The notes below the pieces were generated by a model. It was not told the origin of the DNA and searched no databases. It saw only the letters and a program-made list of their open reading frames with translations. The position numbers and the translations under genes were made by a program. Shown here piece after piece: positions 33,296-41,130 of a stretch of 64,000 bases of DNA; position 1 is the stretch's first letter; each line of letters begins with the position of its first letter. Source of the stretch: Phytohabitans sp052068095 (GTDB lineage: Bacteria; Actinomycetota; Actinomycetes; Mycobacteriales; Micromonosporaceae); NCBI RefSeq assembly GCF_052068095.1, contig NZ_JBQHDG010000022.1:1-64000 (forward strand), read 5' to 3'.

Positions 33296-34471
33296 TCACG
33301 GGGTGAGCACCGCCCTGAGCACGATCGCGGCCACCGCGCCGGCGCCCACCAGGAGAAGGGGGCTGCGGACCGAGGGGCCGGCCTGGCGCTCGGGGGCGGT
33401 GGCGGCGACCGTGAGCCAGGGAAAGAACGTGAGCCAGGCGTGTTCGACCCCGCCCCGGGCCAGGCCGGCCAGCACGGTCGACAGCACGGCGGCGCCCGCG
33501 CCCACCAGGAAGGGCCAACCGGGGGTGTTGCGCGTCTTGCGGAGGCTCGCGACAAGCGCCGGGCCCGCGGCCAGCAGCAGCACGGCCAGGCTGATCACGC
33601 CCCACCAGAGCACCGGCCGTTCGCGCTGGGCCGCGAGCAGGCCGTCCACCCAGCGAAACCCGAGCAGCTGCGCCACGCCCACCGGCACCAGCGCGCCCAG
33701 GCCGGTGAGGAAGTTGAGAGCCGCCCGCCGGCGCGCGAAATACAGACAAACCAGCGAAAAACCCATCCAGGGTACGGCGAACGAGAACATCGCCGCGACG
33801 CCCAGCAGCAGGCCGGCGGTGATCGCCCCGGCGCCCGCCTTCGGGCCGGTGCGGCGGTGGTCGCTGGCCCACGCGCCCGCCGCCACCATCGCCGCGACCA
33901 GCACCGCGACAAGGGCGTCGAGGCTGGCGGCCACCCAGATGGCGTACGGCGCGAGCACCACCACGGGCAGGTAGCGGCGGGCTTCCAGATCGCCACAGCC
34001 GTTGCGCACGGCTACCAGGACGAGTGGCACGAGCAGGCCGCCGGCGGCGGTGAGCAGCAGCCCCACGGCGAGCGAGTCGGTGACGCCGGCGCGGTGGATC
34101 CACCGCAACACGAGAGCCGGGCCCGGTGGTTCGCCGGAGTGATTCGCCGGACCATACAAGCCGTGAACACCGTTGACAATGGCCAATGCGACGGTCCACA
34201 TTAGGCCCGCGAGATAGCCGGTGAGCAGCACAATCGGCCATGGGGCGCGGTCCCACCAGCCGCGCGCGGCGACGGTGAGCGTGACCGCGGCGACCGCTGG
34301 TGCGAGCAGAGAGTTCGGTCTGACGTTAGCGGTGTACGTGCCGAGGAAAGGCGCGGCATCCGTGCCGAGTGGTGACGCGAACCGTACCGCCAGCCAGGTG
34401 AACGCGAGTCCGGCGGCGGCTAGAGCCAGCCACACGAACAGGTCCCACCGCGTCACCCGCGCTTCGCTCAT
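33296..34471 (-). CDS. Polytopic membrane protein, possible GT-C-type glycosyltransferase
   Basis: 391 residues with about 10 hydrophobic segments. A large first extracytoplasmic loop contains FASPLGTDAAPFLGTYTANVRPNS and a second has NHSGEPPGPALVLRWIHRAG. The overall plan resembles actinobacterial integral-membrane glycosyltransferases that use lipid-linked sugars, but I do not recognise a diagnostic motif, so treat it as a conserved membrane protein of unknown function. Its stop lies 5 bases from the convergent ABC-F stop. The ATG at 34471 has no clear ribosome binding site. Confidence 0.65.
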   Translation of the reverse strand: MSEARVTRWDLFVWLALAAAGLAFTWLAVRFASPLGTDAAPFLGTYTANVRPNSLLAPAVAAVTLTVAARGWWDRAPWPIVLLTGYLAGLMWTVALAIVNGVHGLYGPANHSGEPPGPALVLRWIHRAGVTDSLAVGLLLTAAGGLLVPLVLVAVRNGCGDLEARRYLPVVVLAPYAIWVAASLDALVAVLVAAMVAAGAWASDHRRTGPKAGAGAITAGLLLGVAAMFSFAVPWMGFSLVCLYFARRRAALNFLTGLGALVPVGVAQLLGFRWVDGLLAAQRERPVLWWGVISLAVLLLAAGPALVASLRKTRNTPGWPFLVGAGAAVLSTVLAGLARGGVEHAWLTFFPWLTVAATAPERQAGPSVRSPLLLVGAGAVAAIVLRAVLTP

Positions 34472-34613
34472 CACGGCGCACCACGGTATCGGGTAGGCGA
34501 CAAGGTGTGCGTGTCGCTTGGCGAAGGGTTGATATCTAGCGCATGATCGTTCGAGGCGGTCTAATAGACAGGACCGCAAAGAAACCGCACAGTCTGGGAC
34601 GTGAGGAATCAAC

Positions 34614-34841
34614 ATGGCAGCCACCGGCACAGCCACCAGCACTGAGAAGGGTCGCCGGATCGTCGGGGCCGAGCGGCAGACGCTCGCTAAAGACCTGGTC
34701 AAGCGGTATACGTCCGGCGAGAGCATTCGTGCTCTGGCGGCCTCCACCGGCCGTTCGTACGGGTTCGTACACCGGGTACTGACCGAGTCGGGCGTGCAGC
34801 TCCGCCAGCGCGGCGGTGCGCGTCGCCGCAAGAAGGCGTGA
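34614..34841 (+). CDS. Small helix-turn-helix protein
   Basis: 75 residues with a TGAGGA ribosome binding site. The central segment RQTLAKDLVKRYTSGESIRALAASTGRSYGFVHRVLTESG forms a resolvase-like/Sigma70-region-4-like helix-turn-helix, with a very basic C-terminus (RQRGGARRRKKA). Short proteins of this type are widely conserved as single genes in actinobacteria. It is probably DNA-binding; its targets are unknown. It lies between the membrane protein (divergent) and a crotonase on the same strand. Confidence 0.75.
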   Translation: MAATGTATSTEKGRRIVGAERQTLAKDLVKRYTSGESIRALAASTGRSYGFVHRVLTESGVQLRQRGGARRRKKA

Positions 34842-34887
34842 GAGCCTTTCGCCTGTTCGGCACCCTGCCGCTGTCGGAAACCCCCCG

Positions 34888-35652
34888 ATGACCGACGACA
34901 GCGGTGTTCGGCTGGAATGCGCCGGGCCGGTCGCGACTCTGACGTTGTGCCGGCCCGACGTGCTCAACGCGCAAACGCCGGCGATGTGGACGGCGTTGTC
35001 ACACTTCTCCCGCGACCTGCCCGGTGATGTGCGGGTCGTAATCGTACGGGCCGAGGGACGGGCCTTCTCCTCGGGGTTGGACCTTTCGCTAGTGAGTGGT
35101 GAAGGGACGAATTCTTTCACGGAGATGGCCCGCCTCACCCCAGAGGAAAGCGTGGATCGCATTCACGCCTTTCAAATGGGATTCACGTGGTTGAGGCGTC
35201 CTGACATCGTTAGCATCGCCGCCGTCCAGGGTCATGCGATCGGCGCCGGATTCCAGCTCGCCTTGGCGTGTGATCTGCGCGTACTCGCCGACGACGCACA
35301 ACTGTCCATGGCCGAGGTGACGCTCGGTCTCGTACCCGATCTGGGTGGCACCAAACGCCTCGTCGAGCTCGTCGGATACGGACGCGCTCTGGAGATCTGC
35401 GTCACCGCGCGCCGCGTCGGCGCGGCGGAGGCCGAGCGGATCGGCGTCGCCAACCTCGTGGTGCCCCGAGCCGACCTGGACGGCGCCGCGCGCGACCTCG
35501 CCGCCGCCGTGCTGGCCGCCCCACGCGACGCGGTCGTCGAGCTCAAGGCGCTGCTCGCGGGCGCCGCCGACCGCACGTACGCGGAGCAGGACCTGGCCGA
35601 GCGCGAGGCGCAGGTGCGCCGCTTCCGCGACCTCGCCGGGCTGGGCGAGTGA
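34888..35652 (+). CDS. Enoyl-CoA hydratase/isomerase (crotonase) family protein
   Basis: 254 residues. The first oxyanion-hole motif is GRAFSSGLDLS and the second AVQGHAIGAGFQLALACD. Of the two acidic residues used by hydratases, the second is present (Glu143 in MAEVTLGLVPDLGG), but the first position is Gln123 in GAGFQLAL. The protein may therefore be an isomerase or another crotonase activity rather than a true hydratase. CoA-ester substrates are expected; the chain type is unknown. The ATG is 46 bases after the small HTH gene. Confidence 0.85.
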   Translation: MTDDSGVRLECAGPVATLTLCRPDVLNAQTPAMWTALSHFSRDLPGDVRVVIVRAEGRAFSSGLDLSLVSGEGTNSFTEMARLTPEESVDRIHAFQMGFTWLRRPDIVSIAAVQGHAIGAGFQLALACDLRVLADDAQLSMAEVTLGLVPDLGGTKRLVELVGYGRALEICVTARRVGAAEAERIGVANLVVPRADLDGAARDLAAAVLAAPRDAVVELKALLAGAADRTYAEQDLAEREAQVRRFRDLAGLGE

Positions 35653-35747
35653 GCGGGTAAGGGGCCGGCGGGAACACTCCGCTTACGTGACGAGTTCTGT
35701 CATACCGGAGTAGCAGACTTGTCCCGGGACTGACGCGGAGGTGACGC

Positions 35748-37697
35748 GTGTCGTATGGCATGGGGGGTTGGGAGACCTTGCGGGCGATGCGCGCCCGCGA
35801 CAAGGTGGCCGGCCACCGGCTTGCCCGCGGCACGGCCAAGCGCATCCTGGCGTTCGCGCGACCCTACCGGGCCGACATCGTGGTGTTCCTGATCACGGTC
35901 GTGATCGCGGCCGCCATCGGGGTGGCCACTCCGGTCCTCGCCGGCGACGTGATCAATACGATCACCCGCGGCGGCCCCGACGCCGACACCGCCGTGGTGC
36001 GGATCGCCTTCCTGATCGCCGGCCTGGCGGTCGCCGACGCGCTGCTCTCGCTCGCCCAAAGGTGGTATTCGGCGCGTATCGGCGAGGGCATCATCCTCGA
36101 CCTGCGCACCAAGGTCTACGACCACGTGCAGCGGATGCCGCTTCAGTTCTTCACGCGTACGCAGACCGGCGCGCTGGTCAGCCGGCTCAACAACGACGTG
36201 ATGGGCGCCCAGCGGGCGTTCACGTCGACACTCTCCGGCGTGGTGAGCAACGTGATCCAGCTCGTGCTCACCGCCGCCGTCATGTTCACGCTGTCGTGGC
36301 AGATCACCGCGCTCTCGCTGGTGATGCTGCCGGTCTTCATCATCCCGGCGCGGCGGGTCGGCAAGCGCCTGGCGGAGATCACCAAGGAGAGCTACGACCT
36401 CGACGCGAAGATGAACGCCACGATGACCGAGCGCTTCGGTGTGGCGGGCGCGCTGCTGGTCAAGCTCTTCGGGCGGCCGGACGCCGAGGCCAAGCGCTTC
36501 GGCGAGCGGGCCGAGCGGGTGCGCGACATCGGCATACAGACCGCGATGTACTCGCGCACGTTCTTCGTCGCGATGCTGCTGGTCGCGTCGCTGGCCCAGG
36601 CGCTGACCTACGGGCTCGGCGGCTGGCTGGCGGTCAACGGCACGGTCAGCGCCGGCACGGTCGTCACGCTCGCGCTGCTGCTCACCCGCCTGTACGGTCC
36701 GCTGACCGCGCTCTCCAACGTGCGGGTCGACGTGATGAGCGCGCTCGTCTCGTTCGACCGGGTCTTCGAGATCCTCGACCTCACCCCGTCGATCGCCGAA
36801 AAGCCGGACGCGGTCGCCATCCCGGCCGGCTCCGGGCGGCTGGAGTTCCGCGACGTGCGCTTCCGCTACCCGGCGGCCGCCGAGGTGTCGCTCGCCTCGC
36901 TCGAAGACGTCGTGACGCTCGACCGCACGGTCTCCGAGCCGGTGCTGCGCGGCGTCTCGTTCAGCGTCGAGCCGGGCGAGATGGTGGCGCTGGTCGGCCC
37001 TTCCGGCGCCGGCAAGAGCACCACGTCGATGCTGGTCTCCCGGGTGTACGACGTGACCGACGGCCAGGTGCTCGTCGGCGGCGTCGACGTCCGCGACGCC
37101 ACGCTGGAGTCGCTACGCGACACGATCGGCGTGGTCACCCAGGATTCGCACCTCTTCCACGAGACCATCGCGGAAAACCTGCGCTACGCCAAGCCCGACG
37201 CCACCGACGACGAGCTGTGGTCCGCGCTGCGCGGCGCCCAGGTCGAGGAGCTGGTGCGGGCGCTGCCCGACGGCCTGGAGACGATGGTCGGCGAGCGCGG
37301 CTACCGCTTCTCCGGCGGCGAAAAGCAGCGCATCGCGATCGCCCGCCTGCTGCTCAAGGCCCCCTCGATCGTCATCCTCGACGAGGCCACCGCCCACCTC
37401 GACTCCGAGTCCGAGGCCGCGGTGCAGCGCGCCCTGTCGGTCGCCCTGGCCGGCCGCACCGCGCTGGTGATCGCCCATCGGCTCTCCACCGTCCGTGACG
37501 CCGACCAGATCCTGGTCCTCGACGAGGGCAAAATCGTCGAGCGCGGCCGCCACGACGAGCTCGTCGCGGTCGGCGGGCTGTACGCGGAGCTCTACCGCAC
37601 CCAGTTCGCCGTGGCCGACTCGCCCGCGCCCTACACCGACACCGACCACCCCGAGCCGGTCACCGTCCCACCCCGCGACTACGCCGCCGACTCCTGA
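35748..37697 (+). CDS. ABC exporter with fused membrane and ATPase domains
   Basis: 649 residues from a GTG. An ABCB-type membrane domain with six helices spans about 35-330, including RLNNDVMGAQRAFTSTLSGV, and is followed by an ATPase with Walker A GPSGAGKST near 415, signature FSGGEKQRIAIARLLL, Walker B IVILDEATAHLD and H-loop AHRLSTVRDAD. A ~15-residue insertion (AAAEVSLASLEDVVTLDRTV) precedes the ATPase core. It would function as a homodimer, or as half of a heterodimer with an unseen partner, exporting lipids, peptides or drugs. The next small gene begins within about 20 bases. Confidence 0.9.
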   Translation: MSYGMGGWETLRAMRARDKVAGHRLARGTAKRILAFARPYRADIVVFLITVVIAAAIGVATPVLAGDVINTITRGGPDADTAVVRIAFLIAGLAVADALLSLAQRWYSARIGEGIILDLRTKVYDHVQRMPLQFFTRTQTGALVSRLNNDVMGAQRAFTSTLSGVVSNVIQLVLTAAVMFTLSWQITALSLVMLPVFIIPARRVGKRLAEITKESYDLDAKMNATMTERFGVAGALLVKLFGRPDAEAKRFGERAERVRDIGIQTAMYSRTFFVAMLLVASLAQALTYGLGGWLAVNGTVSAGTVVTLALLLTRLYGPLTALSNVRVDVMSALVSFDRVFEILDLTPSIAEKPDAVAIPAGSGRLEFRDVRFRYPAAAEVSLASLEDVVTLDRTVSEPVLRGVSFSVEPGEMVALVGPSGAGKSTTSMLVSRVYDVTDGQVLVGGVDVRDATLESLRDTIGVVTQDSHLFHETIAENLRYAKPDATDDELWSALRGAQVEELVRALPDGLETMVGERGYRFSGGEKQRIAIARLLLKAPSIVILDEATAHLDSESEAAVQRALSVALAGRTALVIAHRLSTVRDADQILVLDEGKIVERGRHDELVAVGGLYAELYRTQFAVADSPAPYTDTDHPEPVTVPPRDYAADS

Positions 37698-37717
37698 GCC
37701 GCCTGAGCCGCGCGGAG

Positions 37718-37906
37718 ATGGTCGCGCTGGTCGAGCTCCTCCAGTCGGGCGCCGGCGGCGACGACGAGGCGTCGGCCTGGCTGGAGGCACTGGAGCGCTC
37801 GATCCCCAACCCCCACGTCAGCGACCTGATCTTCCATTCACCGAAGGACCTGACGGCCGAGCAGATCATCGATCGCGCGCTGGAGCACCGCCCCTTCGCG
37901 CTCTAG
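37718..37906 (+). CDS. E9imm-type (colicin immunity-like) small protein
   Basis: 62 residues from the ATG; two in-frame CTG codons upstream (37694, 37703) would give the more typical opening M-S-R-A-E. The C-terminal block PNPHVSDLIFHSPKDLTAEQIIDRAL matches the colicin E9/E7 immunity signature (P-x-x-S-D-L-I-x-x-P ... S-P-x-x-I). Immunity proteins neutralise a cognate nuclease, but no colicin-type toxin is nearby and stand-alone copies are common in actinomycetes. It follows the exporter gene by about 20 bases and may be co-transcribed. Confidence 0.7.
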   Translation: MVALVELLQSGAGGDDEASAWLEALERSIPNPHVSDLIFHSPKDLTAEQIIDRALEHRPFAL

Positions 37907-37943
37907 AGACCTTCCGGATCAGGGTGACGCCGTCGTGCTGGTG

Positions 37944-38378
37944 TTGCCCGGGTTCGTGTCAGCTGCGGACCGTTGCTCCCGCCGGAGTACGCGCGGGTCG
38001 GCGGCTCGCCAGGGCTCGCCGAGATCCCCGACCCGCGCTGCCAGGTCCGCGCCGCAAGCCCACGGGGGGCCTTGTCGCACGCTGCCCGAGGGTCGGTGCG
38101 CCGCTTGGTGACACGGTGTCACCGGCCTGGACAGGTGCTTTCGGATCTAGAACGGTCAGGGCGCCATATCAGCCCTAAGTCTCCTAGATCTCACAGTCCG
38201 GCTCCCGACGCTGGTGACGTTACGTCGGGATGTCACAGGTGGCGCCTGCGACTGGACCCGAGGGCTTGTCGCGCGGACCCGGCAGCGGAGGTCGGGGGTT
38301 TCGGCGAGCCCTGCGAGCCGCCGACCGGAGCGGTGCCCGCGGGAGCATGCGGCCCGCAGGTGACGCGGACGCGGGCAA
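37944..38378. repeat. Intergenic inverted-arm element E4 (two B-type arms)
   Basis: A 122-bp arm (37944-38065, starting TTGCCCGGGTTCG) and an inverted copy (38258-38378) face each other. The intervening 190 bases hold several hairpins: CGCAC/GTGCG nested over CCC/GGG (38076-38100), GGTGACAC/GTGTCACC just after it, and TCCCGACG/CGTCGGGA near 38205-38232. No protein-coding frame with support is visible in this ~500-base gap. The arms resemble the left arm of element E3. Confidence 0.7.
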
Positions 38379-38404
38379 ATCTGCCTGAAGAAACCGGTGG
38401 GCGC

Positions 38405-38950
38405 TTACCTCGCGTGCGTGGCTTCGCGGAGGAGGGCGAAGGCCGCGGCGAGGGAGTCGGGGGTGTAGTGGGCGTTGAGGCCGCTGGGGTTGGGGAGCAC
38501 CCAGATCTTCGTCGTGCCGATCGTCTCGGGCTGCGCGCCGAACACCGCCTTGGGCCGGCGAAACGCGGTGCGGTACGCGGTCACGCCGACCACCGCCAGC
38601 CACCGCGGGCGGAAGCGGCGGACCTTCGCCGTCAGCAAACCGGCGCCGGCGACCAGCTCGGCGGTGCTCAGCTCCTCCGCGCGGGCGGTGGCTCGGGCCG
38701 CCACGTTGGTGATGCCCAGGCTGTAGCCCAGCAGCTCCTCCTGCTCGTCCGGCCGCAGCTGCCTGGGTGTGAAGCCGGACCTGTGCAGCGCGGGCCAGAA
38801 GCGGTTGCCGGGGCGGGCGAAGTGGTGGCCGGTGGCGGCGGAGTACAGGCCGGGGTTGATGCCGCTGAAGAGCACGGCCAGGCCGGGCGCGATCACGTCG
38901 GGGATGGTGCGGTCGGCCGCGGCGGCAAGCTGGTCCTTGGTGGGCTTCAC
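38405..38950 (-). CDS. mug: Mug-type G/U mismatch-specific DNA glycosylase
   Basis: 181 residues from GTG 38950, five bases after the SDR stop, so the two are co-transcribed. Motif 1 is GINPGLYSAATGHHFARPGNRFW, containing the G-I-N-P-G active-site loop in which Asn activates water. Motif 2 is NPSGLNAHYT, matching the Mug N-P-S-G-L-N wedge. The family removes uracil or thymine opposite guanine, plus etheno adducts. Length fits the family (about 170). Confidence 0.9.
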   Translation of the reverse strand: MKPTKDQLAAAADRTIPDVIAPGLAVLFSGINPGLYSAATGHHFARPGNRFWPALHRSGFTPRQLRPDEQEELLGYSLGITNVAARATARAEELSTAELVAGAGLLTAKVRRFRPRWLAVVGVTAYRTAFRRPKAVFGAQPETIGTTKIWVLPNPSGLNAHYTPDSLAAAFALLREATHAR

Positions 38951-38955
38951 GGCGC

Positions 38956-39717
38956 TTAGAGCGACCGCACCGCGCCGCCGTCGACCGGGACCGACAGGCC
39001 GGTCAGGTAGCTGGCGGCCGGCGAGAGCAGGAACGCCGCCACCCGCCCGAACTCGGCCGGCTCGCCCAGGCGGCCCAGCGGGATGGCCGCCTCCGCTTCC
39101 CGCCGGGCGCGTTCGGGGTCGCCGGTCGCCGCGAACAGCTCCTGGTTGCGGTCGGTGAGGATGCGGCCGGGCAGGAGGCTGAAGACGCGGATGCCGCGCG
39201 GGCCGTACTCGTCGGCCATCTCCTTCGCTACGCCGGCCAGGCCGGGGCGCAGCGCGTTGGAGAGGCCGAGCCCGGGGATCGGGCTGCGCACGGAGGTGGA
39301 CAGGACGAAGCCGATCGCGCCGTCGCGCCCGATGGCCTCCGCCGCGTCGCGGGCCAGCCGCACCGAGCCCAGGAACACGGTCTCGAACGACTCGCGCCAC
39401 TGCGCGTCCTCCACGGTGGTGGCGCTGGCGCGGGGTGGCCCGCCGACGGAGATGAGCGCGCCGTCGATCCGGCCGAAACGTTCCCGGGCCGCCGCCACGA
39501 GGCGCTCGGCGGCCAGGGGGTCGCCGAGGTCGGCGGCCACGCCGATCACCCGCTCGGGCGCGCCGAGCCGTTCGACCGCGGCGGTGACGCCCTCCGGGGA
39601 GCGCGCGGAGACGACGACGTTGGCGCCGTCCGCGACGAGGCATTCGGCGGTGGCGTACCCGAGACCGCGCGACGCACCGGTGAGGACATAGACGCGATCC
39701 GCAAGCCCCAGATCCAT
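38956..39717 (-). CDS. Short-chain dehydrogenase/reductase with atypical catalytic residues
   Basis: 253 residues. The cofactor motif TGASRGLG is at 13-20 and the structural N-A-G region is replaced by SVGGPP. The catalytic Ser lies in VLSTSVRSP, but the canonical Y-x-x-x-K is S-N-A-L-R (GLGLSNALRPGLAG): Ser in place of Tyr, Arg in place of Lys. Other SDRs with S-N-x-x-R exist, so this is a subgroup rather than a broken gene, but a classical proton relay is missing. It overlaps no neighbour; Mug follows directly. Confidence 0.85.
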   Translation of the reverse strand: MDLGLADRVYVLTGASRGLGYATAECLVADGANVVVSARSPEGVTAAVERLGAPERVIGVAADLGDPLAAERLVAAARERFGRIDGALISVGGPPRASATTVEDAQWRESFETVFLGSVRLARDAAEAIGRDGAIGFVLSTSVRSPIPGLGLSNALRPGLAGVAKEMADEYGPRGIRVFSLLPGRILTDRNQELFAATGDPERARREAEAAIPLGRLGEPAEFGRVAAFLLSPAASYLTGLSVPVDGGAVRSL

Positions 39718-39733
39718 ACCGCCGATCCTGCCA

Positions 39734-40084
39734 TCACCCCCGCCGGAACACGCGGCGGAGGAAACCGGGGCGGAGCGCGGCCTCGCGTTCGGCGAGCTCT
39801 TCGGCCGCCGCGCCGGCCAGGGTCAGCGAGCGGGCCAGCGCCAGCCCGTCCTGGAAGGAACCCTGCGTGGGGCGGCCGTCGGCCCACTCGGCGAAGACCG
39901 CCGGCCATTTGGTGCCGAACGAGGCGGCGAGCAGCGGCCAGTGGCGGGCGACCTCGCCGGAACGCTTACGCAACAAGGCCTGCCGCGCCGTGTCGATCAG
40001 CCGGGGGTCGAAGCCGTCGGGGATCGGGGCACCGGCGACCAGGGCCGCGACGAGCGCGGCTTGGCGCTCGGCCAGGGCGCTCAT
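39734..40084 (-). CDS. MNIO partner protein (SCO6045-like C-terminal-domain type)
   Basis: 116 residues, starting in an ATGA overlap with the DUF692 gene. It is helical, with RQALLRKRSGEVARHWPLLAASFGTKWPAVFAEWADGRP as the most conserved-looking part. Partner proteins of other DUF692 enzymes (MbnC, TglI, ChrI) occupy the same position and bind the substrate peptide; I recall that in Streptomyces this module can be fused to DUF692. A substrate-recruiting role is inference from genome position, since direct sequence similarity to MbnC cannot be judged by eye. Confidence 0.6.
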   Translation of the reverse strand: MSALAERQAALVAALVAGAPIPDGFDPRLIDTARQALLRKRSGEVARHWPLLAASFGTKWPAVFAEWADGRPTQGSFQDGLALARSLTLAGAAAEELAEREAALRPGFLRRVFRRG

Positions 40085-41130
40085 GTCACCACCGGGTACC
40101 CGGAGGCGGCGGCGATGGCGTCCAGCTCGGTGCGGAGGGTGTCGGCGGGCGGGTAGTGGCCGTCGCGTTCGAGCATCAGGGCCGGCGGGCGGTGGCGTGC
40201 GCACAGCTCGGCGACGAGGTCGAGCACCTCGCGCGGCACCGCGTCGGTGTGGGTGTCGTGGTAGATGCCGTCGTGCTCGGCGCCGCCGGCCACGTGCACG
40301 TACGCGACGCGCTCCAGCGGCAGCCGGTCGAGCAGGTCGGTGGGCTCGGTGCCGCGGTTGCGGGCGTTGGCGTAGACGTTGGCGATGTCGAGCAGCAGCA
40401 GCGCGCCGGTGCGGTCGAGGATCTCGGTGAGGAACGCGGCCTCGTCCAGCTCGTCGTCGGGCCAGTCGAAGATGGCCGCGATCGGTTCGAGGGCGATGGG
40501 CACGGGCAGCTCGGCCTGGGTGCGGGCGACGTTCGCGACGACGGCGTCGACCGCCTCGCGGCTGCGCGGGAGGGGGAGCAGGTGGCCGGCTTCGAGGCCG
40601 CCGGCGCGGACGAACGCGATGTGCTCGCTCACCAGCGGGGCGTCCAGCTGCCGGGCGGCGGCGGCCAGGTGGGCGACGCGGGCGGGCTCGACGGGCTCGG
40701 CGCCGCCCAGCGAGAGCCGCACGCCGTGCGGGATGACCGCGGCGCCGGCGTCGCGCAGGGCGGCGAGGGGAGCCGGCACCGGCCCGGAGGCCGGCACCGA
40801 CTCGGCGATCACCTCGGTGAAGCTGAGGCCGGGCAGCGCGGCCACGAAGCCCGCGATCTCCGGCCGCCACCCGATCCCGACCCCGAACGGGCCACCGCCC
40901 GGCGCACCCGCGCCGCCGGTCCCCAGCTCGCCCTTTCCGGCGCCGCCGCGGTCGTCGGGCCGCCCGAGGTTCGTGCCGGCCGCGGAGCCGCCGCGGTCGT
41001 CGGGCCGCTTGAGGTCCGTGCCGGCCGCGGAGCCGCCGCGGTCGTCGGGCCGCCCGCGGTCCGTGCCGGCCGGGGAGCCGGCGGCGGCCGTGGAGCCGCC
41101 GCCGTCGACGGCATGGGGCGGGACCGTCAT
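40081..41130 (-). CDS. DUF692/UPF0276 multinuclear non-heme iron oxidase (MNIO)
   Basis: 349 residues. The catalytic domain starts near residue 82 with FGVGIGWRPEIAGF and shows the family landmarks: VSEHIAFVRAGG, IALEPIAAIFDWP, LLLLDIANVYANARNRG and, near the end, YHDTHTDAVP. It is a TIM barrel with His/Asp/Glu ligands for two or three irons. Characterised relatives (MbnB, TglH, ChrH) remodel cysteines in ribosomal peptides. The N-terminus is unusual: about 80 residues of Gly/Asp/Arg low complexity including three 15-residue repeats (AAGTD-x-x-RPDDRGGS). The gene overlaps both neighbours by ATGA, and the upstream partner encodes a membrane protein with a Cys-Gly tail. Confidence 0.85.
   Translation of the reverse strand: MTVPPHAVDGGGSTAAAGSPAGTDRGRPDDRGGSAAGTDLKRPDDRGGSAAGTNLGRPDDRGGAGKGELGTGGAGAPGGGPFGVGIGWRPEIAGFVAALPGLSFTEVIAESVPASGPVPAPLAALRDAGAAVIPHGVRLSLGGAEPVEPARVAHLAAAARQLDAPLVSEHIAFVRAGGLEAGHLLPLPRSREAVDAVVANVARTQAELPVPIALEPIAAIFDWPDDELDEAAFLTEILDRTGALLLLDIANVYANARNRGTEPTDLLDRLPLERVAYVHVAGGAEHDGIYHDTHTDAVPREVLDLVAELCARHRPPALMLERDGHYPPADTLRTELDAIAAASGYPVVT
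40942..41076. repeat. Three tandem 45-bp repeats inside the DUF692 gene
   Basis: Units begin at 40942, 40987 and 41032, each with GCCGCCGCGGTCGTCGGGCC, and encode three copies of a 15-residue Gly/Asp/Arg-rich segment. The period is a multiple of three, so copy number can change without breaking the frame. The units differ at only a few positions. Confidence 0.85.

Noticed and set aside
38066..38257. Candidate small gene or tRNA-like structure inside element E4
   Set aside because: Several hairpins occur, but no cloverleaf with a plausible anticodon arm and no supported reading frame.
40942..41076. Regular 45-bp repeats resembling a short CRISPR array
   Set aside because: There are no unique spacers, the units are contiguous, in frame, and encode a peptide repeat; no cas genes nearby.
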